NCBI GenBank assembly: GCA_963663025.1 | Contig: OY760073.1 | Span: forward strand, 310,001-374,000 | Length of the DNA stretch: 64,000 nucleotides | Direction: 5' to 3' | From: JAGWBF01 sp963663025 | GTDB lineage: Bacteria; Chloroflexota; Dehalococcoidia; Lucifugimonadales; JAGWBF01 | Shown: piece after piece, positions 24,821 to 33,047 of the stretch | How positions within the stretch are numbered: the stretch's first letter is position 1 | How the letters are laid out: each line of letters begins with the position of its first letter | Translations under genes and position numbers: made by a program | Notes under the pieces: generated by a model | Seen by the model: only the letters and a program-made list of their open reading frames with translations | Told to the model about the DNA's origin: nothing | Databases searched by the model: none

Positions 24821-25948
24821 ATGGAGATCGCGTTCCGCATACAGGACCCGACTCGTGTAGACACGACCTATCTCTTTGAAGCCATCCTCAGCGCGGCGCA
24901 AGGTGCGGCCACATGGAGAGGAGTGTACGCATTCGCTTCACGAGATGGCGTGAATTGGCTCTTTGAGGACCCAGTAATCGCCCAGCTCATTACCAGTGGC
25001 GGAGAAATTGATTTGCTCGTAGGGCTTGACGCCATAACGAACCGACAGACTTTGGAACGCTTACAGGAGCTGGAGCAAGGGAACAATCGCTTCAGGCCGC
25101 GGGTGTTCTGGAATGAGGTCTTCTCCTTGTTTCATCCCAAGATATCTGAATTCACGTACCCAGATGGAGGTCGCACGCTCATAGTCGGTTCGGGGAACCT
25201 TACCCCCGGTGGTCTGATGAACAACCTTGAGGCGTACACGACTGTATCGGCAGACAGTTCTGAGGAGATAGATGTAACGGCACTTGACGAGTTTCTGGAG
25301 CAGCACTCAGGTGCCATAAGGAACATTGACGATGAAGCATTGGCCCGAGCGGAGCAAAACCTCATCCGACGTGTGACTCAGGGACAGCAAGCGGGACGCG
25401 TCAACATATCCTCTCCTCCTCGGACCCGTAGACCTGTGCGGCTGGTTCCCACAGGTACAGGTAGTGGTGTAGCAAGAATGGATCGCATACTGATTGCCCA
25501 GGTGCCAAAGGCGGGGGGCCGGTGGTCCCAAATACACTTCAACGCGGATGTGGTCAGAGAATATTTCCGGTTGGTGGACTTGGGCACTCAGCGCGTCTAT
25601 TTGTCTCAAGTAGGGTCTAATGTCGGTCGATCAGATGAGGAGGCAAGGCCCCTGATCTACAGTTCGACCAACAAGAACCCCAAGATCGAGTTTGCAGCAG
25701 CATCCGGGAGGGGGTATCCAGCATCGCCACCCGTGCTCGTCTTGCGCGAACGCCGGATCCGCGCCTTCGACTACATGCTCCTCTTCCCGGGCGATGACGG
25801 ATATGACAAAGCCATTGGGCTTACTACAACCTTGCCGAGCGTTGGGCGAGGTATGCCCCGTGTCATTACGGACATGAACACTCTACAAGGAGCGTGGGCG
25901 GCGTGCCCGCTCCTCACTTCGGAGGCTGAGGACGACCCGCTGGTGTGA
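24821..25948 (+). CDS. PLD-family putative restriction endonuclease
   Basis: This 375-residue protein has one HKD motif, H105-P-K107 and G123-S124-G-N126-L-T, in the N-terminal 180 residues. About 170 C-terminal residues follow, with a WSQIHFNADVVREYFRL segment that may be a B3-like or other DNA-recognition domain. BfiI and NgoFVII restriction enzymes have this general plan: a metal-independent PLD nuclease and a C-terminal DNA-binding domain. Adjacent methyltransferases support a restriction role. The ribosome site AAGAGGA lies near ATG 24821. It shares only the HKD motif with the other PLD protein at 3196-3753. A non-restriction nuclease is possible. Confidence 0.7.
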   Translation: MEIAFRIQDPTRVDTTYLFEAILSAAQGAATWRGVYAFASRDGVNWLFEDPVIAQLITSGGEIDLLVGLDAITNRQTLERLQELEQGNNRFRPRVFWNEVFSLFHPKISEFTYPDGGRTLIVGSGNLTPGGLMNNLEAYTTVSADSSEEIDVTALDEFLEQHSGAIRNIDDEALARAEQNLIRRVTQGQQAGRVNISSPPRTRRPVRLVPTGTGSGVARMDRILIAQVPKAGGRWSQIHFNADVVREYFRLVDLGTQRVYLSQVGSNVGRSDEEARPLIYSSTNKNPKIEFAAASGRGYPASPPVLVLRERRIRAFDYMLLFPGDDGYDKAIGLTTTLPSVGRGMPRVITDMNTLQGAWAACPLLTSEAEDDPLV

Positions 25949-25985
25949 TCAACAAGTTTCCGAGTCTAGCCGCGGTTCGGTGAGC

Positions 25986-26027
25986 CTCAAGCCTCTCGTG
26001 GGTTCGAATCCCACCCTCTCCGCCATT
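25986..26027 (+). repeat. Right 42-bp direct repeat (tRNA-Ser 3' end copy)
   Basis: Identical to 21427-21468. Only the variable arm to CCA part is present, so it is not a second tRNA gene. It marks the distal end of the island. Confidence 0.85.
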
Positions 26028-26057
26028 CCCCTAGAATCCTTCGTCTGCATGATGCCC

Positions 26058-26768
26058 TCACGGGGATGTTTCCCGCTTTCGAGAGAAGTGACGCTCCACC
26101 CTGCCTGTAAATAGCATCATGCCAATGACGATGAGCCAGACAAAGAAAGCGACTCCGGAGACCCGGTGCATTATCGTGGCGGCGTCAATCCAAATTAGTT
26201 GCATCAGTATGCCGACCACTGCCGACGCTGCAGCCAGCCTCCTTATCGCCCCTCCTGCCTTCCATTGACGTTGGGCCGCAGCCAAGAGCGCCAACCCTGC
26301 TATGGCGAAGCCTATCTTGCCGGTCAGCCACCTGGCGGTGGCCATTATTTCGGTCGAAGCATCCACCGAGCCAGATGATGTTGCGCTGGGCGCGTCGGCT
26401 GCCAGGACAACGGCGTACGCCCCCGAGACTATGGTGAACCCGCCTGACGCCGACAACAAGTAAGGCACCAGCCGCGTTCCGTAGCCTTCCCGGATGATCC
26501 AGGTCCTCAGCAGGAACAGTGCCCCGATAATCAGCGTAACTCCGGAAATGGCCCGCGCTATCCCGCTGGCACTGTACATCGCTTTGTTGGTTGCTATCTC
26601 CCGCAGCGACTCCAGCAGCGTAGGTTGGTCGGCGTTGGCGGAAATCCGGGCGAAGACCATGACTGCGGTAGCTGCCGCCGTCAGCAGCAAAAACTGCCCT
26701 GCTATTCGGGCAGCTTTATCCTTACCTGAAGGGTTTGTGGGTTCTCCCGGTTCGTTTCGGAGGCTCAT
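26058..26768 (-). CDS. Hypothetical membrane protein, about six helices
   Basis: The 236-residue product begins with a short charged tail, then hydrophobic helices at FLLLTAAATAVMVFARI, ISGVTLIIGALFLLRTW, LVPYLLSASGGFTIVSGAYA, IGFAIAGLALLAAA, LAAASAVVGILMQLIW and VSGVAFFVWLIVIGMMLF. The last pair, with a conserved-looking MHRVSG, slightly resembles CopD/DUF420-type or cytochrome b561-like bundles, but no metal or haem ligands are convincing. It lies just outside the island, facing the opposite way to dprA. The function is unknown. Confidence 0.65.
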   Translation of the reverse strand: MSLRNEPGEPTNPSGKDKAARIAGQFLLLTAAATAVMVFARISANADQPTLLESLREIATNKAMYSASGIARAISGVTLIIGALFLLRTWIIREGYGTRLVPYLLSASGGFTIVSGAYAVVLAADAPSATSSGSVDASTEIMATARWLTGKIGFAIAGLALLAAAQRQWKAGGAIRRLAAASAVVGILMQLIWIDAATIMHRVSGVAFFVWLIVIGMMLFTGRVERHFSRKRETSP

Positions 26769-26899
26769 CGCATTCCTTGATCACTCCAGACATTGTTCCA
26801 CGCCGACCCGTGCTAGTGCTAGTCCCACCCCCTCCCCGGCCTCAAAGATAGGCTAGCCTACGCCGGGCACCACCCTCTACCCCCAGCGTCAAGGCTTCG

Positions 26900-26929
26900 T
26901 TGTTAGGCCAAAAATGCGTGTGCTAGAAT
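26900..26929 (+). promoter_or_regulatory. dprA promoter, probably giving a leaderless mRNA
   Basis: TTGTTA at 26900-26905, an 18-bp spacer, and an extended -10 TGCTAGAAT (hexamer 26924-26929). Transcription would start at or within a base or two of the ATG at 26936, and there is no Shine-Dalgarno sequence. Confidence 0.45.
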
Positions 26930-26935
26930 TGGCCG

Positions 26936-28048
26936 ATGTCTCAAGACCTGAAATACTGGGTGGCTCTCAACCACATTCCCAACCTGGGAGCGGTACGCTT
27001 CCGCGCCATGGAAAGCCACTTCCCCGACCTCGAACATGCGTGGGGGGCATCCTTTGGCGAGCTGAGGGCTGCCGGGCTGGATGAGGGCGTCGCCCGGACC
27101 ATAGTCACTCACCGGGACTCCGTTTCTCCCGACGCGGTCATGGAGAAGCTGGAGAGGTGCGGAGGCTATGCCCTCAACTGGCATGACCCGCAGTATCCGG
27201 CCAAGCTGGCAGAGATATACGATCCGTCCCCTGTGCTGTATGTCCGGGGGAGCCTGGAGACCTCGGACGAACGCTCCCTGGCTGTGGTTGGGACTCGCAA
27301 AGCCTCTGTCTACGGCAAGGAAGCGACCGGGGTCCTGTGCAGGGACCTCGCCTCCAACGGTGTCGCGATAGTCAGCGGCTTGGCCAGGGGAATAGACTCC
27401 ATTGCCCATAGGGCTGCCATCGATGCCGGCGGGCGCACCATCGCCGTCCTCGGCTCAGGTGTCGATACCATCTACCCGCCAGAGCACTCCATGCTCGCCC
27501 AGGACATCATGGAGCATGGCGCCTTGGTGAGCGAGTACCCCTTGGGTACCTCTCCCAAGGCTCAGCACTTCCCCCAGCGGAACCGCCTAATCAGCGGCAT
27601 GACCCTGGGCACCCTGGTGATCGAAGCGGGCGACAGAAGCGGCGCACTTATCACTGTGAGCCACGCCCTGGAGCAGGGACGGGATGTGTTCTGCGTCCCG
27701 GGGAACATCTTCTCACCGGCCAGCCGGGGTACCAACGCCCTCATACAGGAAGGCGCAAAGGCCGTTGTAACTTACACGGATATACTGGAAGAGTTGAACC
27801 TAAATGCGGTAGCATTTCAGATGGAGATGCGGGGCCTAGCCCAGCCCGACAACGAGGACGAAGCCCGCATACTGGGTCACGTGACCCATGAGCCTCTACA
27901 CATTGATGAGCTTGTGCGACTGGCTGACCTGCCTATCCACATGGTAAGCAGCGTTCTGGCGATGATGGAGCTAAAGGGACTGGTGAAACAGGTGGGAGGC
28001 ATGAACTACACTCGAGTATCGGAAGCAGCAAGACACTATGGCAACTAA
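26936..28048 (+). CDS. dprA: DNA-processing protein DprA
   Basis: DprA binds incoming single-stranded DNA in the cytoplasm and loads RecA during transformation. The N-terminal SAM-like part (DLKYWVALNHIPNLGAVRF) is followed by the Rossmann core with VVGTRKASVYGKE, GLARGIDSIAHRAAIDAGG and TIAVLGSGVDTIYPPEH. QHFPQRNRLISGM and RSGALITVSHALEQGRDVF follow. A C-terminal winged helix is seen in LHIDELVRLADLPIHMVSSVLAMMELKGLV. Its 370 residues are normal for the family. Its stop overlaps the topA start by 11 bp, so the two genes are one transcription unit, a common pairing. Confidence 0.96.
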   Translation: MSQDLKYWVALNHIPNLGAVRFRAMESHFPDLEHAWGASFGELRAAGLDEGVARTIVTHRDSVSPDAVMEKLERCGGYALNWHDPQYPAKLAEIYDPSPVLYVRGSLETSDERSLAVVGTRKASVYGKEATGVLCRDLASNGVAIVSGLARGIDSIAHRAAIDAGGRTIAVLGSGVDTIYPPEHSMLAQDIMEHGALVSEYPLGTSPKAQHFPQRNRLISGMTLGTLVIEAGDRSGALITVSHALEQGRDVFCVPGNIFSPASRGTNALIQEGAKAVVTYTDILEELNLNAVAFQMEMRGLAQPDNEDEARILGHVTHEPLHIDELVRLADLPIHMVSSVLAMMELKGLVKQVGGMNYTRVSEAARHYGN

Positions 28049-30428
28049 GCCGACACGAAGCAGCACAAAGAAGGCGACGGCCTCTAAGGGGACGGTTAAG
28101 AGCCGGCCCAGGTCGGCCTCGGGCGACAACCTGGTAGTGGTCGAATCGCCTGCAAAGGCCAGGACCATCGAGCGTATGCTCGGCTCCACCTTTACGGTCC
28201 GGGCTTCCCAGGGCCATGTGCGAGACCTGCCCAAGGGCAAGCTGGGAGTGAACGTAGAGGACGGTTTCTCACCCTCTTACCTGGTGACCAAGGACAAGGA
28301 GTCCATCATCCAGGACCTGAAGAAGCTCGGCGGTAAGGCATCTTCCATTTACCTGGCTACCGACCCTGACAGGGAGGGTGAAGCCATCGCCTGGCACATC
28401 GCCAAGGCCGCAGGATGGGAAGGCAACGGTCACGACCTGCAAAGGGTCGTCTTCCACGAGATCACCCGGGAGGCTGTCCAGGAGTCCTTCAAGCATCCCC
28501 GCACCATCGACATGGAGTTGGTCAACGCCCAGCAGGCCAGGCGCATCCTGGACCGCTTGGTGGGATATCAGATTAGCCCCCTACTCTGGCGCAAGGTGCA
28601 ACGAGGGCTTTCGGCGGGGCGGGTCCAGTCGGTAGCCCTCAGGATGGTTGTGGACCGGGAAAAGGAGATCGACGCCTTCGTGCCCGTGGAGCACTGGTCC
28701 ATCGAAGCCAAGCTACAGAAAGACGACAAGAAGGCAGCGCCCTTCATTGCCACGCTGCACAGCCTCAAGGGAGAAAGGGGCAAGCTCAGCATACCCGACT
28801 CTGCATCGGCGGAGAAGGTGCGCGGCGAGCTCAACGGGGCAGAGTACAGAGTGGATAGCGTGAAGAAGCGGGAGGTCAAGCAGTCGCCCGCTCCACCCTT
28901 CATCACCAGCACCCTGCAGCAGGAAGCCTATCGAAAGCTGAGGTTCTCCGCCAAACGCACCATGGCGGTGGCCCAGCAGCTTTACGAGGGCCTTTCCGTG
29001 GGCCAGGAAGGGTCAGTGGGACTCATCACCTACATGAGGACCGACTCGGTCCAGGTGAACCCAGGCTCTATCAGGGAAGCCCGTGAGTACATCGCGGCGA
29101 AATATGGGCCAGAGTACCTGCCATCCCAGCCCAGGGCATTCAGAAAGAAGTCTAAGGGCGCCCAGGAAGCCCACGAAGCCATCCGGCCCACATCCATACT
29201 GCGGGAACCCAGTCAGATCAGATCCCACCTGACCTCGGACCAAGCCCGCCTCTATAACCTGATATGGCAGCGCATGCTGGCCAGCCAGATGGCCGATGCC
29301 AGGTCCGATTCCACGACCGTCGATATCGGGGCCAAGTGCACGGCGGTCCCCAAGACCTACACCTTCCGCGCCGTGGGGACGGTGCTGAAGTTCCCCGGGT
29401 TCAGGGCCCTGTATCTGGAAGGCAAGGATGACCCCGATGGAGACGAAGCAGAAGGGAAAGCGCCGTTGCCCGAGCTCTCCCAGAACGATCTCCTCACTCT
29501 CATGTCCCTGGACCCCAAGCAGCACTTCACCCAGCCCCCCGCCCGCTACAGCGAGGCCACCCTGGTCAAGGCCCTAGAGGAGATGGGCATTGGCCGGCCC
29601 AGCACCTACGCCCCCATCATCTCCACTATCTCCGACCGCCAGTACGTGCTGAAGGAAGAAGGCAGGCTGAAGCCGACTGCATTGGGGACCACCGTGAGCG
29701 ACCTTCTGGTGGAGCATTTCTCATCGGTGATGGACATGAACTTCACCGCAAAGATGGAAGAAGAACTGGATGAGGTTGCCCAGGGCGACCAGGAAATGGC
29801 GCCCATGCTCCAGGAGTTCTACACGCCCTTCAAGGAAGCTTTGGACGCGGCCGAGCAGGCTATGCCCAGGGTGAAGATCGAGGAGGCGACGGAGGAGGTC
29901 TGCCAGAAGTGCGGCAGCAGCATGGTCATCAAGACCGGGCGGTTTGGCAGGTTCCTCGCCTGCACCAACTTCCCCGCATGCCGCAATACCAGGCCCCTAG
30001 CGGCCGACGGCAAAGCCCAAGCCCCCGACAGCCAAGCGCCCGAGGAACCGGAAGATACCGGCGAGGCCTGCGAAAAGTGTGGCAAACCGATGCAGATGCG
30101 GTCGGGCCGCTTCGGGCGGTTCATTGCCTGCACCGACTATCCTACTTGCAAGAGCACTAAACCCATACTGAACAAGATCGGAGTTGCTTGCCCCAGGTGC
30201 GGGAGCGATATAGTGGAGCGTCGTTCCAGGAAGAGGGGGCGCCCCTTCTTTGGCTGCTCCAGCTATCCCAAGTGTGACTACGTTTCCAATCAGAGACCTC
30301 TGCCGGACCCCTGCCCCGAGTGTGGGGGGCTTATGGTGGCCGCCGGCGCCAAGAGCGTGAAGTGCACCCAGTGCACCTGGACGGAAAAGATAGAGAAGAA
30401 AAAAGAGGTGGCTGCCTCTACTAGATAG
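28038..30428 (+). CDS. topA: DNA topoisomerase I
   Basis: Type IA topoisomerase that relaxes negative supercoils by passing one strand through a transient single-strand break. The Toprim domain carries VVVESPAKARTIERML and ATDPDREGEAIAWHI. The catalytic tyrosine is Y332 in TYMRTDSV. Segments GYQISPLLWRKVQRGLSAGRVQS and GIGRPSTYAPII are also typical. The C-terminus has four zinc-ribbon-like units starting CQKCG, CEKCG, CPRCG and CPECG; the last is short. The 24 N-terminal residues are Lys/Ser/Thr-rich and precede the core, so a start closer to DNLVVVESP is possible. It overlaps dprA. Confidence 0.97.
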   Translation: MATKPTRSSTKKATASKGTVKSRPRSASGDNLVVVESPAKARTIERMLGSTFTVRASQGHVRDLPKGKLGVNVEDGFSPSYLVTKDKESIIQDLKKLGGKASSIYLATDPDREGEAIAWHIAKAAGWEGNGHDLQRVVFHEITREAVQESFKHPRTIDMELVNAQQARRILDRLVGYQISPLLWRKVQRGLSAGRVQSVALRMVVDREKEIDAFVPVEHWSIEAKLQKDDKKAAPFIATLHSLKGERGKLSIPDSASAEKVRGELNGAEYRVDSVKKREVKQSPAPPFITSTLQQEAYRKLRFSAKRTMAVAQQLYEGLSVGQEGSVGLITYMRTDSVQVNPGSIREAREYIAAKYGPEYLPSQPRAFRKKSKGAQEAHEAIRPTSILREPSQIRSHLTSDQARLYNLIWQRMLASQMADARSDSTTVDIGAKCTAVPKTYTFRAVGTVLKFPGFRALYLEGKDDPDGDEAEGKAPLPELSQNDLLTLMSLDPKQHFTQPPARYSEATLVKALEEMGIGRPSTYAPIISTISDRQYVLKEEGRLKPTALGTTVSDLLVEHFSSVMDMNFTAKMEEELDEVAQGDQEMAPMLQEFYTPFKEALDAAEQAMPRVKIEEATEEVCQKCGSSMVIKTGRFGRFLACTNFPACRNTRPLAADGKAQAPDSQAPEEPEDTGEACEKCGKPMQMRSGRFGRFIACTDYPTCKSTKPILNKIGVACPRCGSDIVERRSRKRGRPFFGCSSYPKCDYVSNQRPLPDPCPECGGLMVAAGAKSVKCTQCTWTEKIEKKKEVAASTR

Positions 30429-30483
30429 CATTCGGCCCGCACATCCGCCTAACCTCCTCAATCGAATTACTAGGAATACTAGA

Positions 30484-31482
30484 GTGACCCAAACTCAAGT
30501 CGATGACCTGGATCTCCTCGTAAGCAGCTACGCTGAGTCCCTAAGGAACCAGCGCGGCCGTACCGAGCGGACCGCACAGATTTATACCAACGACCTCCAA
30601 CCCTTCGTGCGTTTCATGACCAGGGAAGGAATGGACCCCCGCAAGCTGGACCGAGGCGTGCTGCGCCGGTACCTTGCCTGGCTTTCCACTGAAGCCAAGG
30701 GACGTTCAGGGGGGTATGCCCGGGTCAGTGTCGCTCGCAAGCTGGTAGTGCTCAGGTCTTTCTACAAATACCTGCTCCAGCAAGGGCACATCGCATCCAA
30801 TCCCATCCCCAAGGGGCGCAGTTTTAACATCAAGGTCGAGAAGCGACTGCCGGTGTTCCTGGGCCATGAAGAGGTCATGCGCCTTGTTGCCGCACCGGAC
30901 CCTTCCAGCGCCTTGGGACTGCGAGACCAAGCCATCCTCGAGCTGTTTTATTCTTCAGGAATCCGGCTGGCCGAACTCCAGGAAATGGATATCGACGACC
31001 TGTCCCTCCAGTCCCAGGAGGTTCGGGTAAGAGGAAAGGGTTCCAAGGACAGGGTTTGCCTCCTGGGCGCTCCCGCCGTTACCTGCATATCCAACTACAT
31101 CACGGGCGGCCGCCCGGCCCTGCAGCAGGCCGGTATGGAACGGGCTGGCTACAGGCCGACCGGCGCACTATTTCTGAATCGTTACGGGACACGCCTGTCC
31201 CGGCGCAGCATCGAGAAGCTGGTTTCCAAGTATGCATCGTCGGTTGATGCCAGGCCGGGGGTGCATCCCCACACCTTGAGGCACACCTTCGCGACCCACC
31301 TCATGGAAGGCGGAGCCGACTTGCGGGTCGTTCAGGACCTCTTGGGACACTCCAGCCCTGCCACCACCCAGGTGTATACTCACGTTACTCGCAACGAAGC
31401 CAGGGCCGAGTACTATACGACCCATCCCGGGGCGCGTATGACCGGCCGGGAAGCCTCCGCGACGAAAGATGACGATGAATAA
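30484..31482 (+). CDS. Tyrosine recombinase, XerC/XerD type
   Basis: The N-terminal SAM-like arm is followed by a catalytic domain with R161 in SSGIRLAEL, Lys in RGKGSKDR, HPHTLRHTFATHL, LGHSSPATTQ and the nucleophile Y298 in TQVYTHV. The complete set is present in 332 residues, normal for Xer proteins that resolve chromosome dimers. The start is GTG 30484. The gene overlaps aroQ by 14 bp and follows topA, a housekeeping setting, so it is more likely the cell's Xer than the missing integrase of the tRNA-Ser island. XerC versus XerD cannot be assigned safely. Confidence 0.92.
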   Translation: MTQTQVDDLDLLVSSYAESLRNQRGRTERTAQIYTNDLQPFVRFMTREGMDPRKLDRGVLRRYLAWLSTEAKGRSGGYARVSVARKLVVLRSFYKYLLQQGHIASNPIPKGRSFNIKVEKRLPVFLGHEEVMRLVAAPDPSSALGLRDQAILELFYSSGIRLAELQEMDIDDLSLQSQEVRVRGKGSKDRVCLLGAPAVTCISNYITGGRPALQQAGMERAGYRPTGALFLNRYGTRLSRRSIEKLVSKYASSVDARPGVHPHTLRHTFATHLMEGGADLRVVQDLLGHSSPATTQVYTHVTRNEARAEYYTTHPGARMTGREASATKDDDE

Positions 31483-31924
31483 GATCCTGGTGATCAACGG
31501 CCCCAACCTGAACCGCCTGGGGAGCCGGGACATGGGATTCTATGGCAGCAAGACCTTGTCGGAGATCGAAGCCGAAGTAGCTGCGAAGGCTGATCAGTTG
31601 GGTGTCCAGGTAGAGTTTTTCCAGTCCAACTCCGAAGGTGCTATCATAGACTACATCCAGGACAGGAGCAGCGGGGCCGCGGGGATCGTCATCAACCCGG
31701 GGGCTCTTACCCACTATGGCTACTCGCTGCTGGATGCATTAACTGACAGCCGGCTTCCCGTGGTCGAGGTTCACATTAGCGATATCCACGCCCGGGAAGA
31801 GTGGAGACGCCACTCGGTAACCGCCGCGGCTGCTCGGGAGCAGATAACAGGCTTGGGATGGAAGGGCTACCTTATCGCCTTGGAAGCCCTGGTATCCCAA
31901 GAGGGAGCAGACAAAGAAGCATGA
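31469..31924 (+). CDS. aroQ: 3-dehydroquinate dehydratase, type II
   Basis: Third step of the shikimate pathway: 3-dehydroquinate to 3-dehydroshikimate. The type II family signature is clear: VINGPNLNRLGSRDMGFYG with the catalytic tyrosine, the SNSEG segment, INPGALTHYGYSLLDAL and EVHISDIHAREEWRRHS. At 151 residues it is normal in length. The start may be ATG 31469 or ATG 31475; both overlap the end of the recombinase gene. Its stop overlaps the next start as ATGA. The usual NPGAYTHTS is here NPGALTHYG, a modest change. Confidence 0.95.
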   Translation: MTMNKILVINGPNLNRLGSRDMGFYGSKTLSEIEAEVAAKADQLGVQVEFFQSNSEGAIIDYIQDRSSGAAGIVINPGALTHYGYSLLDALTDSRLPVVEVHISDIHAREEWRRHSVTAAAAREQITGLGWKGYLIALEALVSQEGADKEA

Positions 31925-32988
31925 GCTACAGACTGGACAACCTACGGAGCGTTCTTAAAGAGAGGGAGCTCGATGCCCTCCTTATATCAACAGCGGAGAA
32001 CCGGCGTTACCTGTCGGGCTTCCACGGCTCGGCAGGATACCTGCTGATATCGGGGGAAGGCGCCTTCCTCGCCACGGATTTCAGGTATGTGGAGCAGGCT
32101 GCCCACCAAGCCCCCGATTTCCAGGTGCTTAAGGTAGGCGGGGGCTGGTCTTGGCTCATGGACCTGCTGAGGGACTCGGGCCTGAAGAAGGTGGGTTTCG
32201 AAAGCCACCAGGTGACCGTGTCCACCTACCAGCAAATAATAGAGGCGGCGCGAGAATTGCCTGCAGCCGAGCAGCCCAGCTTGGTCGCCACTGCCAGCAT
32301 TGTGGAAGAGTTGAGGACCGTCAAGGACAGCGGGGAGTTGGAGCTTATACAGCGGGCCGTCGATGTGGCGGTCGCCGCCATGGATTCGGTCACCCCGACG
32401 GTCCGGGCAGGCCAGACGGAGCAGGAAGTCGCCTGGCGTCTTGAGGTGGCGATGCGGGAGTTGGGAGCGGAGGCCATAAGCTTCGAGACCATCGTGGCAG
32501 CCGGACCCAATGGGGCCATGCCCCACCACCGGCCCTCCGAGAGGGTCATCCAGGAAGGCGAGCCTGTGGTTATCGACATGGGGGCAAAGGTCGATGGCTA
32601 CTGTAGCGACATCACCCGCACCATCTGCGTCGGCGAGGAGGATGAGACCTTCCGCCGGATTTATGACATCGTGCTGGGGTCGCAGCTTACCGCGATAGCC
32701 ACCGTGGCCCCGGGTCATACCGGGGGCGATGCCGACGACCTGTCCAGGGTCGTCATCAGCGAGGCTGGGTATGGCGACAACTTCGGGCACAGCCTAGGCC
32801 ATGGGATCGGTATGGCGGTGCATGAATTCCCGAGAGTGGGGCCCAAGTCCGACCATCCGTTGTCCGAGGGCATGGTCTTTACCGTGGAGCCGGGCATCTA
32901 CCTGTCCGGCTGGGGTGGCGTGCGAATAGAAGACATGGTTATCCTGGAAGGCACGGGCGCCAGGGTTCTGAGCAAAGCCCGCAAGTAA
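31921..32988 (+). CDS. pepP: Xaa-Pro aminopeptidase (M24 family)
   Basis: Metallopeptidase that releases N-terminal residues next to proline. The start ATG 31921 overlaps the aroQ stop by four bases and gives 356 residues. The N-terminal creatinase-like domain (ENRRYLSGFHGSAGYLLI) is followed by the pita-bread domain with metal ligands: D and D in DMGAKVDGYCSDITRTI, H in GHSLGHGIGMAVHE, E in FTVEPGIY and E in GVRIEDMV. All five ligands are present, so the enzyme should be active. It sits between aroQ and efp, an order known from many bacteria, including clostridia and chloroflexi. Cytoplasmic. Confidence 0.94.
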   Translation: MSYRLDNLRSVLKERELDALLISTAENRRYLSGFHGSAGYLLISGEGAFLATDFRYVEQAAHQAPDFQVLKVGGGWSWLMDLLRDSGLKKVGFESHQVTVSTYQQIIEAARELPAAEQPSLVATASIVEELRTVKDSGELELIQRAVDVAVAAMDSVTPTVRAGQTEQEVAWRLEVAMRELGAEAISFETIVAAGPNGAMPHHRPSERVIQEGEPVVIDMGAKVDGYCSDITRTICVGEEDETFRRIYDIVLGSQLTAIATVAPGHTGGDADDLSRVVISEAGYGDNFGHSLGHGIGMAVHEFPRVGPKSDHPLSEGMVFTVEPGIYLSGWGGVRIEDMVILEGTGARVLSKARK

Positions 32989-32995
32989 GTGCGGG
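32978..32995 (+). terminator. Short hairpin at the end of pepP
   Basis: Stem CCCGCA/TGCGGG with a 6-base loop containing the TAA stop. No run of T follows, so it is at best a weak terminator or a processing site before efp. Confidence 0.25.
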
Positions 32996-33047
32996 AATAC
33001 GTTTACATCTAGGGGTGGGGCTGATACGCCTATGAGGGGGGAGTGAA

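Larger units (their letters stand above)
21427..26027 (+). mobile_element. tRNA-Ser genomic island with a restriction-modification-like cargo
   Basis: A perfect 42-bp repeat of the tRNA 3' end bounds about 4.5 kb holding two DNA methyltransferases and a PLD-type nuclease, all on the plus strand. This is the usual footprint of site-specific integration by a tyrosine recombinase. No integrase gene is present between the repeats. The element may have lost it or may be moved in trans. The codon choice looks more mixed and AT-richer than in the flanking operons by eye. Confidence 0.75.

Noticed and set aside
25985..26027. Second tRNA-Ser gene
   Set aside because: Only the variable arm to CCA end is present; acceptor 5' strand, D-arm and anticodon arm are missing. 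It is the right repeat of the island.
30484..31482. Integrase of the tRNA-Ser island
   Set aside because: It lies 4.5 kb outside the repeats, in a housekeeping run with topA and aroQ overlaps, and has normal Xer length and motifs.
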